Assembly: GCA_019800895.1 (NCBI GenBank) | Contig: JAHVKF010000002.1 | Coordinates: 186,001 to 250,000 of the forward strand | Reading direction: 5' to 3' | DNA length: 64,000 bases | Origin: Halomonas denitrificans | Lineage (GTDB): Bacteria > Pseudomonadota > Gammaproteobacteria > Xanthomonadales > Wenzhouxiangellaceae | Shown here: positions 9,533 to 18,874 of the stretch, in pieces | Numbering within the stretch: the first letter of the stretch is position 1 | How the letters are laid out: every line of letters begins with the position of its first letter | The notes under the pieces: model-generated | Databases searched by the model: none | Told to the model about the DNA's origin: nothing | What the model saw: only the letters and a program-made list of their open reading frames with translations | Made by a program: the position numbers and the translations under genes

Positions 9533-9868
9533 TTAGTCGAACACCTGCCAGGCCAGCGCATAGGCCGCGAACAGCGTGCCGGCCAGGACCACGGTGGAGA
9601 TCACCGCGCCGGCCACCACGACCGGCAGCGTGCGGTAGTCCTCGCGCCTGGCGAAGGCCCGATCCATGACCACGGTCGACAGCACGATGCCGCCGAACCC
9701 GCCGACCACGGCGCCGCCGATCCCCGCGAGCGCCATCGTCGCGGCCAGGCGGGCCGGGAACCAGACCGCCGGCCGGCGGAAGAACACGCCGTAGACCATC
9801 CCCAGCAGCCAGAAGCCGAGGAAGGCCACGAAGAAGACCAGCAGGAAGAACAGTGCAATCTGTGGCAA
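9533..9868 (-). CDS. Small three-helix membrane protein
   Basis: 111 residues with three hydrophobic segments (about 4-25, 40-65 and 82-107) joined by basic loops. The middle helix is glycine-rich (GIGGAVVGGFGG), suggesting tight helix packing. No catalytic motif is visible. It ends ten bases from the stop of the convergent 8755 gene. I do not recognise the family. Confidence 0.6.
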   Translation of the reverse strand: MPQIALFFLLVFFVAFLGFWLLGMVYGVFFRRPAVWFPARLAATMALAGIGGAVVGGFGGIVLSTVVMDRAFARREDYRTLPVVVAGAVISTVVLAGTLFAAYALAWQVFD

Positions 9869-10049
9869 GAGACGAGCTTCGGGATCAGGGACCGACCCCG
9901 ATTATGGCAAGCATCGCGGAACGGCAGCGCGTCGGCCGGCGCTCGGGAATCCCGCGCCGTCCGCGCAAGGCCCGCGCCCGCACCCGCGTTGCGCAGGAAA
10001 TCCCGGTCGGGCCCCGGGGGACCCGACCGCGTCGACCGCGCTTCGCCGA

Positions 10050-13000
10050 TCAGTTCGACTCGAAGCCGTCGGCGAACAGCAACTCCGCGATGATCGACAG
10101 CTGGATCACGAAGGAATCGTGGTCCGAGACGCCCAGGCTCTCCTCGCCGACCGGCGGCGTATCGTTGTAGACCTCGGGCGCATCGGCGCTGCCCCGCGTG
10201 TAGGCCATGGCCAGGAAGTGCGGAGCGGCCGCCCGGCTGTACAGCGCGTGGTCCAGCGCCTGCGCCGTGCCCTGGAACACGAAGCTGTAGCGCTGCTGGG
10301 GCGGCAGGGACAGGGTCGCGTTCTCCAGCGCCGGCGACGGGATCGGCGGGGCCCAGAAGTCGTTGTCGGCATCGACCGCGGTCCCCGCGATCTGGCCGGT
10401 GAGGTCGACGTAGCCGTCGCTGAACTCGTAGGCGTTGAAGTCGCCGAGCACGATCAGCGGCGTCTCCGGCTGGGCCGTCTGCAGGTCCTGGACCATCTGG
10501 CCGATCGACTGGCCCTGCTCCAGGCGCTTGGTCCGGATGCGGGTCGCCTCCGAGCCGTCGATGCCGCCCAGGGAGCGGTTGTGCACCGCCAGCAGGTTGA
10601 CGTCGAGCGTGTCCGGTCCATCGGTGAAACGAACCTGCAGCAGCAGCGGCGGCCGGTCGTGCAGCAGCGAGCCGTCGAAGCTGAGAATCTCGTTCTCGCC
10701 GAGCTGGTCCACGTTCAGCACCGTGACGTCGTCGCGGACGAGGTAGCCGACGTCGATTCCGCCGACGTCGTTGCCCTCGATCAGCTCGGCCGAATAGACC
10801 AGCGACGGATCGAGCGCGGCGATCTCGGCCGCCAGGTCCTGCAGCACGCCCGCGCTCTCGACCTCCTGGAAGGCGATCACCGCCGGTGCGCTCATCGTGT
10901 TGACGATGTGATCGGCGAAGCGATCCAGGCGCTCGGCATAGACCGCCGGGTCCACGATCGGGTCGTCGGTGCCCGGGTCGTCGACGTCGTCGAACAGGCG
11001 CAGCACGTTGATCGAGCCGATCGCCACCTCGCCGGCCGCGGGCGGCGCGACGGTGCCCGGCAGCGTCGGTTCGTCGAGGATGTTCAGCACCGACGGCCAC
11101 AGTTCGTAGTCGCCGAAGCTGAAGGCCAGGACGCCCTCGGCCTGGACCCGGGTGCCGCCGAACAGGGCCAGCTCGGGCAGGCCGAGCGCGGCCGGGCTGA
11201 TCTCGAAGACTTCCGGGTTGCCGTCCCAGGTCGGCAGGCCCGGCTGTCCAGGGAACTCGATGCCCGGCTCGCGCAGGTTGCGCAGGCCGCCGGCCTTGAC
11301 CGAGACCTCCGCCAGCGGTTCGCTGCCGAACTCCTGGTTGCCCGAACCGATGATGCCCTCGGGCATCGACACGCGCATGCCTTCGTAGCACTCGAACTCG
11401 ATCGCACACGACGGCGCCATGCGGTTCGGCGACGGCACGCTGGCGTCGAAGGTCACCGGCGTCGGCAGCGGACCGGTGCCGACCACGGTCACGGTCGGGT
11501 TGTTGGTGAATTCGGTGAACTCGAAGAACTCCACCACCTCGCCTGTGACGTCGACGAGATCACCGATCGCGACCGTCGGTGCCGTGTTGGTGAACACGAA
11601 GATGCCGTCGGAGGTATCGACGTCGCCGTCGGCCCGCGCATCCGGCGTCTGCATGAAGAAGCCGTCGGCCGTCACGGCCGTGACCACGTTGCCCTCGGTG
11701 GTCACGACCTGGCCGTCGAAGGCCGAGGCTGCGCCGGACCCCTGGATCTCGTGGATCTCCAGCGCACCGAGTTCGGTCCGGAACGCCCAGTCGACGTCGG
11801 CGACCATCGGGTCGCCGGCGGCGTTGGTCACCTCACTCGCGATCACGGCGGCGAAGCATTCCACGTTCAGCGGCAGGTCGCTGTCGGGCGTGATCACCAG
11901 CTGGGTGACGCCGGTCTGGGGCAGGCCGGAGAACGGGACTGCACCGGCCCCGCAGTCAAGCGTGACCGCGGCGCCGGTTGCGTCGACGGTGCGATCGAAG
12001 TCGATCGTCAGCGACGTGCCCACCGGCACCGCCGTGGCGCCGTCGGTGGGATCGACCGCGGTCACGCTCGGCGGGATACGGCCCGCGCAGTTGTTGGGCT
12101 GACCCGGCGTGCCGTCGTCGGGCGAGGACTGCATGCCCACCCAGGCGCCGGTCTCGTCGGGGCAGAGGAACGCGCCGGCAACGTCGGGACGATTGAACAG
12201 GTTGTCGCTGTAGACCTGGACCGCATTGCCGTTCAGGCTGAAGGCCACGTCGCTGGCGCCCGCCGCCCAGGGCGTCGCGTCCAGCATGCCGTCGTTGTCC
12301 GTATCGAGGTCGTCGTTGACCGCACCGGTGAACCCCTGGACCAGGAAGTAGGTGACGGAATCGGCATCTCCGTTCCAATTGAACGTCTGCTCGACTTCCG
12401 ACCCGTCGACTCCGTAGCCGGCAAAGAGACCGAAGCCGCCACCGAGCCAGTAGCCGTCCGCCTGGATGCTGTTGCTCAGGTCGAAGTGACGGATAACGCT
12501 GCCGCCCAGATCGATCACGATGAAGTCGAAATCGCTGAGGTCCGTGCCCGGCTCGCCGACGATCTCGATGAACTGGTTGGTCACGTCGATCTCGTTGAAC
12601 AGCGGGAGCACCGTCGGCGCGACGAGCGTCTGGCCCCCATTGACCGCGCCCGGGCTGTCGGCCGCCGGCGCCTGCCAGGCGAAGTCGGCATAGCTCGAGC
12701 CGGAACCGGTCAGCTGCAGCGACTCGCCGATCTGGGTACCGCCGTCCTCGGCCACGCCGATATCGACCGAAGTCTGGCCCGAGGCCGGCCCGCTGGTCGC
12801 CGTGAAGCTGCCCTCGTAGCTCAGGAACTGGACGACCGCAGCGCCATCGACCAGCGCGAGGCCGTCGGGTCCGCCGTTCTGGATGCCCGAGATCGCCTTG
12901 TCGTAGATCGTGAAGCCGGGAACCGAGGTGGCCGTGAACGTGTCGAGCGTGTGGGTGGCATAGTCCGTGCCGTTGCTGCCGTTGTAGAGCACCACCGACA

Positions 13001-13190
13001 GGTTCGCCGGCGCGGTCGCCACGCTGTCGGCCACCACCACCTCGACGAACTCGCCGACGTCACCGCCGCCGTTGTCGTAGTGGAATTCGTTGATCCACAG
13101 GTCCTGCGCCAGCGCAGGTACGGAAAGCAGAGCGGCGAGGACCGCGGCAACCGATGCCGCGGCGAATTTCCTGGTGATTTGGCCCGTCAC
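10050..13190 (-). CDS. ExeM/NucH-like extracellular endonuclease with C-terminal FADGFE tag
   Basis: Large secreted nuclease of 1046 residues. In order: signal peptide (cut after VPALA); two beta-rich lamin-tail-like regions (about 29-170 and 190-365); a Big_5-type Ig-like domain (about 370-470); an OB-like domain of the ExeM type (about 475-585); and an endonuclease/exonuclease/phosphatase domain (about 725-1030). The last shows FQEVES, LLAVHNRS, VLGDFNAYE and GVSDHDSF, the metal and catalytic blocks. It ends in LLFADGFESN, a tag shared with three other secreted proteins in this window. The role is inferred as DNA degradation outside the cell. No partner gene is close. Confidence 0.9.
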   Translation of the reverse strand: MTGQITRKFAAASVAAVLAALLSVPALAQDLWINEFHYDNGGGDVGEFVEVVVADSVATAPANLSVVLYNGSNGTDYATHTLDTFTATSVPGFTIYDKAISGIQNGGPDGLALVDGAAVVQFLSYEGSFTATSGPASGQTSVDIGVAEDGGTQIGESLQLTGSGSSYADFAWQAPAADSPGAVNGGQTLVAPTVLPLFNEIDVTNQFIEIVGEPGTDLSDFDFIVIDLGGSVIRHFDLSNSIQADGYWLGGGFGLFAGYGVDGSEVEQTFNWNGDADSVTYFLVQGFTGAVNDDLDTDNDGMLDATPWAAGASDVAFSLNGNAVQVYSDNLFNRPDVAGAFLCPDETGAWVGMQSSPDDGTPGQPNNCAGRIPPSVTAVDPTDGATAVPVGTSLTIDFDRTVDATGAAVTLDCGAGAVPFSGLPQTGVTQLVITPDSDLPLNVECFAAVIASEVTNAAGDPMVADVDWAFRTELGALEIHEIQGSGAASAFDGQVVTTEGNVVTAVTADGFFMQTPDARADGDVDTSDGIFVFTNTAPTVAIGDLVDVTGEVVEFFEFTEFTNNPTVTVVGTGPLPTPVTFDASVPSPNRMAPSCAIEFECYEGMRVSMPEGIIGSGNQEFGSEPLAEVSVKAGGLRNLREPGIEFPGQPGLPTWDGNPEVFEISPAALGLPELALFGGTRVQAEGVLAFSFGDYELWPSVLNILDEPTLPGTVAPPAAGEVAIGSINVLRLFDDVDDPGTDDPIVDPAVYAERLDRFADHIVNTMSAPAVIAFQEVESAGVLQDLAAEIAALDPSLVYSAELIEGNDVGGIDVGYLVRDDVTVLNVDQLGENEILSFDGSLLHDRPPLLLQVRFTDGPDTLDVNLLAVHNRSLGGIDGSEATRIRTKRLEQGQSIGQMVQDLQTAQPETPLIVLGDFNAYEFSDGYVDLTGQIAGTAVDADNDFWAPPIPSPALENATLSLPPQQRYSFVFQGTAQALDHALYSRAAAPHFLAMAYTRGSADAPEVYNDTPPVGEESLGVSDHDSFVIQLSIIAELLFADGFESN

Positions 13191-13637
13191 GGGGGTCCCT
13201 CTCGTGTGGTTGGCGTGGGGTCAGCAGCGAGGGAGTCTAGCCCGACTTTGTTGCGCGCGGGTTACCCGTTAACGGGGCATCCGGTCGACCCGGGAAGCTC
13301 CGGCGCCCCGCACGCCTTCCCTGTCTCCCGGCGCAAAGGCGGGTTTGCGGCGAGACGACGCGCCTTCCATCCCGGCCGCGCGCCGGGTTCCAGCGTGTAG
13401 CCCATCCCGTCGTCCCGGCCTTGAGCCGGGATCCAGTGACTTCGAGTTTCGCGTAGTCCTTGCCCGGCCCACGAAACGGCCGGGCCGGGATCAGAACATC
13501 GACGGCCCACGGGCCGAGCCCGGGGCGACGGTGTTACGTCCAGCCGGAATTCTCGTGCTCGACATCGGACGGACGCCAGGCAAGGGGGTCGATAAGGGGC
13601 TGGATGCCCTCCGATCGTCCCGCGCGTCGGCGGCACA
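13191..13637. other. Gene-free gap carrying palindromic repeats
   Basis: 447 bases between two leftward genes. The middle (13371-13485) is a cluster of palindromes, listed separately. The part next to 13190 should contain the nuclease promoter, but I cannot point to clear boxes. Confidence 0.6.
13371..13485. repeat. REP-like palindrome cluster (three hairpins)
   Basis: Three GC stems in 115 bases: CCCGGC/GCCGGG (13371-13387), TCCCGGC/GCCGGGA (13413-13431) and GCCCGGCC/GGCCGGGC (13462-13485). The first two are followed by the related bases GTTCCAGCG and TCCAGTGA, so they look like copies of one intergenic REP element in a BIME-style arrangement. Such elements lie between genes and act on mRNA ends or serve as targets of RAYT transposases. 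Confidence 0.65.
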
Positions 13638-14639
13638 TCACTCCGGCTTGCGGAACTTCAGCGTCATCCGGTTCGACTCGCCGATCGCCTCCATTTCGGC
13701 GCGCGCCTCGGTGCCTTCTTCCGTGGTGCCCAGGCTCGGCGCCAGCCGCCAGACGATGTCCTCGGCGGTGGGCTTGTCGGCGGGATTGGCGTTGATGTCG
13801 CTCTCGGCCTCGAGCTCGAAGCCGGCGGCCTCGGCCTGGGCGATGACGAACGACGGCTTGAGGTAGCCGGCCTCGCCGCTGGCCCAGGCCGCCGGCATGT
13901 CCTCGCCGGCCGCGTGCTGAACCACGCCCATCACCCCGCCCGGCTTGAGCACCGCAAAGGCATCGGCGAAGGCCTGGTCGAGGTAATCGTCGATGCCCTC
14001 GTTCTGGAATCGCGCCATGTTGTGCAGCGCGCGGATGTAGAGCACCGCGTCGGCCGTGCCTCGCAGGTCCTCGGGGAGATCGCCCATCCAGTACGCCCGG
14101 ACCGTGGCGCAGTCGTCTTCGCACCAGCCGCCCGCCTGGGCCGGGAACGCCTCGGCCCAGCCGGCCAGTTCGGCCAGGAACTCTTCCGTGGCGAACTCGA
14201 ACTGCTCGAACAGGGTGATCGGGTAGTTGGCACCGATCAGCGTGCCGTCCGCGCCCAGGTACGGCAACAGGATGCGGGTGTACCAGCCACCGCCGGGCAG
14301 GGCCTCGACCACCGTCATGCCCGGCTCGATGCCGAAGAACTCCAGCGTCTCCTGCGGGTTCCGGGCGTCGTAGCGCGCGCGGACCTCCTCGGGCTGGTCG
14401 GCGAGGATCGCCGCCAGGCGTCCGCCGGCCTCGTCGGTCGTGGAGCCGTTTGCCATGCCGTCGTCGTCCATGGCTTCGGCGGTCGTCGACTCACCGGCCG
14501 TCGGTTCATCGGCCGTCGCCGCATCCATCGGTGCCGGTTCCGGCGCGGAGGACGCGGACCCGGAATCGTCGCCGGAACCGCAGCCGGCGAGCAGGAGGGA
14601 AAGGAGTGCAAGGGGAAGCAGGGTTCGGTTGGACATCAT
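13638..14639 (-). CDS. Lipoprotein with a SAM-methyltransferase fold
   Basis: 333 residues. A signal with a lipobox (LLLAGC, Cys20) is followed by an acidic, low-complexity linker (about 21-70) and a class I methyltransferase-like domain. Motif I reads TVVEALPGGGWYT, and the family resembles the predicted methyltransferases often annotated next to signal peptides (COG4798-like). The lipobox would place it on a membrane outside the cytoplasm, where SAM is not expected, so the activity is doubtful. The gene starts with two adjacent ATGs. No neighbour reads in the same direction closely enough to be an operon partner. Confidence 0.75.
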   Translation of the reverse strand: MMSNRTLLPLALLSLLLAGCGSGDDSGSASSAPEPAPMDAATADEPTAGESTTAEAMDDDGMANGSTTDEAGGRLAAILADQPEEVRARYDARNPQETLEFFGIEPGMTVVEALPGGGWYTRILLPYLGADGTLIGANYPITLFEQFEFATEEFLAELAGWAEAFPAQAGGWCEDDCATVRAYWMGDLPEDLRGTADAVLYIRALHNMARFQNEGIDDYLDQAFADAFAVLKPGGVMGVVQHAAGEDMPAAWASGEAGYLKPSFVIAQAEAAGFELEAESDINANPADKPTAEDIVWRLAPSLGTTEEGTEARAEMEAIGESNRMTLKFRKPE

Positions 14640-14765
14640 GGTGAAGCTCCCATCAGGAATGCAGGTCGCTGATTATCCGAGCGCACCCGCAGCAGTGCAA
14701 GCGAGCGGAAACCCTCGATTTCTGGGGTATGCTCGAACCAGGAGTCGGACCCGGAGGACCGAAGG

Positions 14766-14969
14766 ATGCCGAAGAGCAAGCTGCTGGGGTGGATCCTGCT
14801 GGCCTGTGGCGCATGGCTGCTCTGGCAGGGCCAATTGGTGGCCGACCGGACCGATGGGACCTGGTTCAGCCAGGTGATGACCGGCACCGTCAGCGACCAG
14901 GCGCTGCTCTACTGGGTGGCCGGCATCGTGCTGGGGATCGCCGGGGTCATGATGGTCCGGCGTCGCTGA
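14766..14969 (+). CDS. DUF3185-like small membrane protein
   Basis: 67 residues with two hydrophobic helices (about 5-23 and 45-63) joined by a polar loop with a TGTVSDQALLYW stretch. The pattern of a short first helix, a loop with TG and D, and a second glycine-rich helix ending in arginines matches DUF3185 proteins. Function unknown. An AGGACCGAAGG ribosome-binding site precedes the ATG closely. Confidence 0.7.
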   Translation: MPKSKLLGWILLACGAWLLWQGQLVADRTDGTWFSQVMTGTVSDQALLYWVAGIVLGIAGVMMVRRR

Positions 14970-15022
14970 TCGGGCTCGAATCCTTCTCGACCTGCCAGCG
15001 CAGCGGCTCGATCGACCGACCT

Positions 15023-16180
15023 TCAGTCCTCGAAGCCGTCGGCGAAGATGAAGTCCTCGTCGTCGATGATCGTCACGGTGATGACGCTGGGACTTCCGAG
15101 GGCTGCGCCGTTGGTCGGGTTCGACAGGGCCACGGTGAAGGTCTCGTCGCCCTCCAGCAGCGCGTCGTCGATCGGAACCACGACGACCCCGAAGCTGGTG
15201 TCGCCGTCGGCGAAGTTCAGCGTCCCGCTGCCGGCGTTGTAGTCCACGCCCTCGGTCGCCGTCCCCGACGACGAGGCCCAGTCGACGTCGACCGCCCCGT
15301 CGCTGCCGCCGACCCGCTCGACGTCCAGGGAAATCGATCCGGCGTCCTCGAGCACCGAAACCTCCGACTCCACCCAGCGGATCGTGCCAGGGAACACCCT
15401 GCGCTCCGCGGCGAGCGCATCGAGGTCGGCCGGACCCCAGCTTGCATCCAGTGCGGCCGGGTCGAAGGCCAGCACCTGGAACGAACCCGGGCCGCCGGGG
15501 ATGACCTCGACCACCTGGTCGTCGGACGCGGTCAGGTCGCCGTAGTCGACCTCGGTGGTGGTGCTGATCAGGTAGCGTCCGTCCTCGAGCAGGTGCAACG
15601 CATCGATGTCGACTCCGAAGTTGTCGACGCGGTACAGCGAGAACCCGCTGCCCGGATCCCAGCCTATCAGGTCGCCGGGACGATAGGTCGCGCCGCCGAA
15701 GTCCGCGGTCACGTCGATCGAGAACACGATCAGGCAGCTGTCGGGGTCCCGGCTGACCGCGTCGATGTCGACGCCGTCGGGGATGCCTTCGGCAATGCCG
15801 TCGAGCACGATGCTGCCGAGATCATTGACGATGTCGGCCGGCCGCACGACCAGGCCGCCGAGGTCGGTGGTGATGTCGACGCTGAACAGGCGAGGCCCGC
15901 AACCGTCGGACAGGTCGTGATAGGCGTCGATGTCCGCGGGGCCGAGGTCACCGAGGTAGTTCGAACCGTCGGCGAAGCCCTCGTCGAGGTCGTAGTCGAG
16001 AACCCCATGGTCGCTCAGGAACAGCGTGCCGCCGTCGCCCGGAAACGTGGTCTCGATGTCGGCCGAGAAGTGGATGACCTGCAGCGGTGTCGCGGACTGC
16101 GCGCAGACCCCGCCGGCCAACAGGAAGATGAAAAGGCCGCTCGCGATCTTCATTGAAGAATGCATCGGTGAGCGTTCCAT
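15023..16180 (-). CDS. Secreted Calx-beta protein with C-terminal FADGFE tag
   Basis: 385 residues from the ATG at 16180, chosen because GAGGAG lies seven bases upstream. The signal peptide ends near GGVCA. The body (about 28-265) has repeated blocks such as GVDIDAxxxxxD, related to predicted extracellular beta-propeller-like proteins. A single Calx-beta domain (about 275-370; TEGVDYNAGSGTLNFADGD and a calcium-type DDALLEGDETF) follows. It ends in DFIFADGFED, the shared tag. The stop of the beta-helix gene is ten bases upstream, so the two form an operon. The role is unknown; Calx-beta suggests calcium-dependent folding or adhesion outside the cell. Confidence 0.78.
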   Translation of the reverse strand: MERSPMHSSMKIASGLFIFLLAGGVCAQSATPLQVIHFSADIETTFPGDGGTLFLSDHGVLDYDLDEGFADGSNYLGDLGPADIDAYHDLSDGCGPRLFSVDITTDLGGLVVRPADIVNDLGSIVLDGIAEGIPDGVDIDAVSRDPDSCLIVFSIDVTADFGGATYRPGDLIGWDPGSGFSLYRVDNFGVDIDALHLLEDGRYLISTTTEVDYGDLTASDDQVVEVIPGGPGSFQVLAFDPAALDASWGPADLDALAAERRVFPGTIRWVESEVSVLEDAGSISLDVERVGGSDGAVDVDWASSSGTATEGVDYNAGSGTLNFADGDTSFGVVVVPIDDALLEGDETFTVALSNPTNGAALGSPSVITVTIIDDEDFIFADGFED

Positions 16181-16190
16181 GCCCGTCTCC

Positions 16191-17045
16191 TCAGCAAGCC
16201 GCGTTGCCACAGCGGTTGATATCGACTTGCAGTGCCGCGCCCGAGATCTCGCCGGCGGTGTTGCCGTCGATCAGGTTTCGGCCGTAGATGGGTCGGCCGC
16301 CGAACTCCACACCGAATCCGACGTTGTCGTTGACCAGGCTGTCGAGCAGCGAGCAGCTGAAACACCGCACGCCGTTGCCGCCGTTGTCGATGACCTGGCT
16401 GGAGATGATCTGGCTGTCGGGGTTGGTGAACAGACCGTAGTTCGCATTGCCCACGGCAATCGAATCGCGGACGATGCCCTTGACGAAGAAGCCGTTCGAT
16501 CCGTTGCGACGCGCGACGCAGCGCATGTAGAGGCTGTCCCCGTTGGGATCCGCGAATCCCGTACCCCCGTTCTGCTCCGCCGAGACGTCACTGACTCTGC
16601 AGTTGTTGGCGCAACTGATCGCGGACCTCCCCATGCCGCGGATCATGCCGTTGTGAATCCGGACGTGGGCGTTCGAATTGGAATTGGTGTTGATCCCGTC
16701 GCCGGTCCCGCCGGCGGGAGAACAGCTCGTTACCGGATTACCGGTGCAACTCACCGGGCCGAGGATCGCAAAGCCGTTCATGTCGATGGTCACGTCCAGC
16801 GCCGGTGAGCCACCCACGTTGCCGATATCGATCGCGGTCCGGTTCTGGGGCGTCGACAGTCCGCGAACATCCAGATCGCTGGTCAGGCGAAAGCTGCCGG
16901 ACAGATTGATCGTCACCGGGAATCCAGGGGAGTCGCCCGGAAAGCAGCCCGCCAGCGCGCAGGCCTGATTGATTTCCCGAACCCCGTCCACGGCCATCGC
17001 CGACCCGGGAAGCAGAAGCAGAAGTGCCAGCAGTCGTTTGAACAT
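16191..17045 (-). CDS. Secreted right-handed beta-helix protein
   Basis: 284 residues with a signal peptide (cut after SAMA). The rest shows the short, regular rungs of a parallel beta-helix (for example VRDSIAVGNANYGLF, then ISSQVIDNGGNGV, then LLDSLVNDNVGFGV). Eleven cysteines suggest disulfides. No carbohydrate-cleaving residues can be assigned, so it may bind rather than cut polysaccharide. It is the first gene of a pair with the Calx-beta gene and has a GAGGG ribosome-binding site. Confidence 0.75.
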   Translation of the reverse strand: MFKRLLALLLLLPGSAMAVDGVREINQACALAGCFPGDSPGFPVTINLSGSFRLTSDLDVRGLSTPQNRTAIDIGNVGGSPALDVTIDMNGFAILGPVSCTGNPVTSCSPAGGTGDGINTNSNSNAHVRIHNGMIRGMGRSAISCANNCRVSDVSAEQNGGTGFADPNGDSLYMRCVARRNGSNGFFVKGIVRDSIAVGNANYGLFTNPDSQIISSQVIDNGGNGVRCFSCSLLDSLVNDNVGFGVEFGGRPIYGRNLIDGNTAGEISGAALQVDINRCGNAAC

Positions 17046-17317
17046 GGCCCAGCCCTCATCGACAGAATTGCAGTGTGTACGCTTGAAACGAAAACCGCGC
17101 GTAAATCACGCCACGCAAACGAAAGCGGCCATTGACCGGGCTTCCGGGCGACCAGGTCCGGTCGCAAGGCGCACCCCTGGCCGGCCAGGACTGGCCCGCT
17201 CCTGCCGATGCGCGCCCCATCACACGGCCTGCCCGTCGCAGCGCCGGGCCCCGCAGATTCCGCCAATCCGTTCCTTGCGGCATACTCCAGCATCGCACCC
17301 GTCCCCGGACCGCTCCC

Positions 17318-18775
17318 GTGCACCGACGACCGACCGCACTCCTGACCTTCGCGTTTCTCCTGTGCCTGTCGCCCAGTGCCGGTGCGATCGGCGCCGAGAT
17401 GATCGAAGGCCGGGTGGACGTGCTCTGGGGCGACCCGCCGCCCGGATCGGGCGCGCCCTCGCAGGTGATCCTGACCCTGACCGACGACCACGGCGGAATC
17501 GTGGAATTCGGCGTCAGCGAACAGCTCGCGGCACTCAACGGCGGCTTCCTGGCCTGGAACGGACGCCGCGTGCGAGTCCATCTCGCCGCGCCGGCGGCCT
17601 CGATCGACGGCTCGCATCGGACCGTCCGCCGCGCCCTGGCGCTGACCCTGCTCGAAGACCGCTCCGGCGCACGGGGCGGCGTGGTCGGCTCGCAGCCGTG
17701 GGTGTCGATCCTGTGCAAGTTCGCCGACATCCCCGACGAACCGCGCGACCGGACCTATTTCCAGGACATGTACGCCAACGCGTTCGGCGGCCTCGACGAC
17801 TACTGGCGCAAGCAGTCCTACGGCACGATCGATATCGTCGGCAGCACCGCCGTCGACTGGGTCGACCTGCCCCAGCCGCAGGGTTTCTACGTGCCCGATC
17901 CGGGCAACGGCTCGAACTCCAACCGCAACGCGCTGTTCAACGACTGCACCGCGGCGGCCGACCCTTTCGTGGACTATTCCAACGGCGGAACCGGCGGGTT
18001 CTCCGGCATCAACCAGATGTTCAACGCCGAGCTCGACTGCTGTGCCTGGGGCGGCGGCCGCTTCGCCACGCTCGACGGCGTGACCAAGAGCTGGCGGGTG
18101 ACCTGGGAACCGCCGTGGGCCTATGCCCAGAGCGGCGTGATCGCGCACGAGATGGGGCACGGCTTCGGCCTGCCCCACGCCAACAACTTCGACAACGACG
18201 GCAACCCCTACGACAGCCCCTGGGACGTGATGAGCTCGGCGACCGGCAACGCGGTCGACGATCCGACCTTCGGCCGTCTCGGCAAGCACCACACCGCGTT
18301 CCACAAGGACATCCTGGGCTGGTTCGCGGCGAGCGAAGTGCTCGAGGTGCTGCCCGACTCCAGCGTTACCGTGATCGTCGACGCCATGACCGTGCCGTCG
18401 ACCGCGAACCTGCGGATGATCCGCGTCCCGATCCTGGGCACGGACGACTGGTACACGGTCGAGGCGCGCGCGCTCGACGGCTACGACGGCAACCTGCCCG
18501 GCAACGCGGTGATCATCTCGCACGTCGATACGAGCCGCTCGGAACCGGCCTGGGCGGTCGATACCGCCGATCCACCGGCGAACTACGGAGCCAACGAAGG
18601 CACCATGTTCCGGGTCGGCGAGACCTTCGTCTCTCCCGATGGCCGGATCAGCATCGCGATCGATTCGGCCACCGTCGACGGCTTCGAGATCACCGTGACC
18701 TCCGTCCTCCCCGAACTGCTGTTCGAGGACGGCTTCGAGAGCAACCGCCAGCCTCTGCGTCTGCCGACCCGCTAG
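17318..18775 (+). CDS. M6-like secreted zinc metalloprotease with FEDGFE tag
   Basis: 485 residues from a GTG at 17318 that opens a signal peptide ending near PSAGA; the longer frame upstream lacks protein character. The zinc site HEMGHGFGLPH places His277, Glu278, His281 and His287, with a downstream WDVMS that can serve as the Met-turn. The middle resembles M6 (immune-inhibitor A-like) domains. The end reads LLFEDGFESN followed by nine more residues, so the shared tag is not quite terminal here. The ribosome-binding site is weak and the start is the least sure part. The gene diverges from the beta-helix/Calx-beta operon. Confidence 0.82.
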   Translation: MHRRPTALLTFAFLLCLSPSAGAIGAEMIEGRVDVLWGDPPPGSGAPSQVILTLTDDHGGIVEFGVSEQLAALNGGFLAWNGRRVRVHLAAPAASIDGSHRTVRRALALTLLEDRSGARGGVVGSQPWVSILCKFADIPDEPRDRTYFQDMYANAFGGLDDYWRKQSYGTIDIVGSTAVDWVDLPQPQGFYVPDPGNGSNSNRNALFNDCTAAADPFVDYSNGGTGGFSGINQMFNAELDCCAWGGGRFATLDGVTKSWRVTWEPPWAYAQSGVIAHEMGHGFGLPHANNFDNDGNPYDSPWDVMSSATGNAVDDPTFGRLGKHHTAFHKDILGWFAASEVLEVLPDSSVTVIVDAMTVPSTANLRMIRVPILGTDDWYTVEARALDGYDGNLPGNAVIISHVDTSRSEPAWAVDTADPPANYGANEGTMFRVGETFVSPDGRISIAIDSATVDGFEITVTSVLPELLFEDGFESNRQPLRLPTR

Positions 18776-18874
18776 CAGCGCCGCGAAGCGAGCCGCGCCG
18801 CAGGGCCGGCTCGGTTCATTCCCGTTTCACGCACGTCCGCGATGGTGGAGAACCTTTCCAGCAGCGAAGCAGCC

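Noticed and set aside
10119-13400. A very long open frame opposite the ExeM-like gene
   Set aside because: It is an antisense shadow in GC-rich DNA; it has no domains and no start or signal features, while the minus strand has a complete, recognisable protein.
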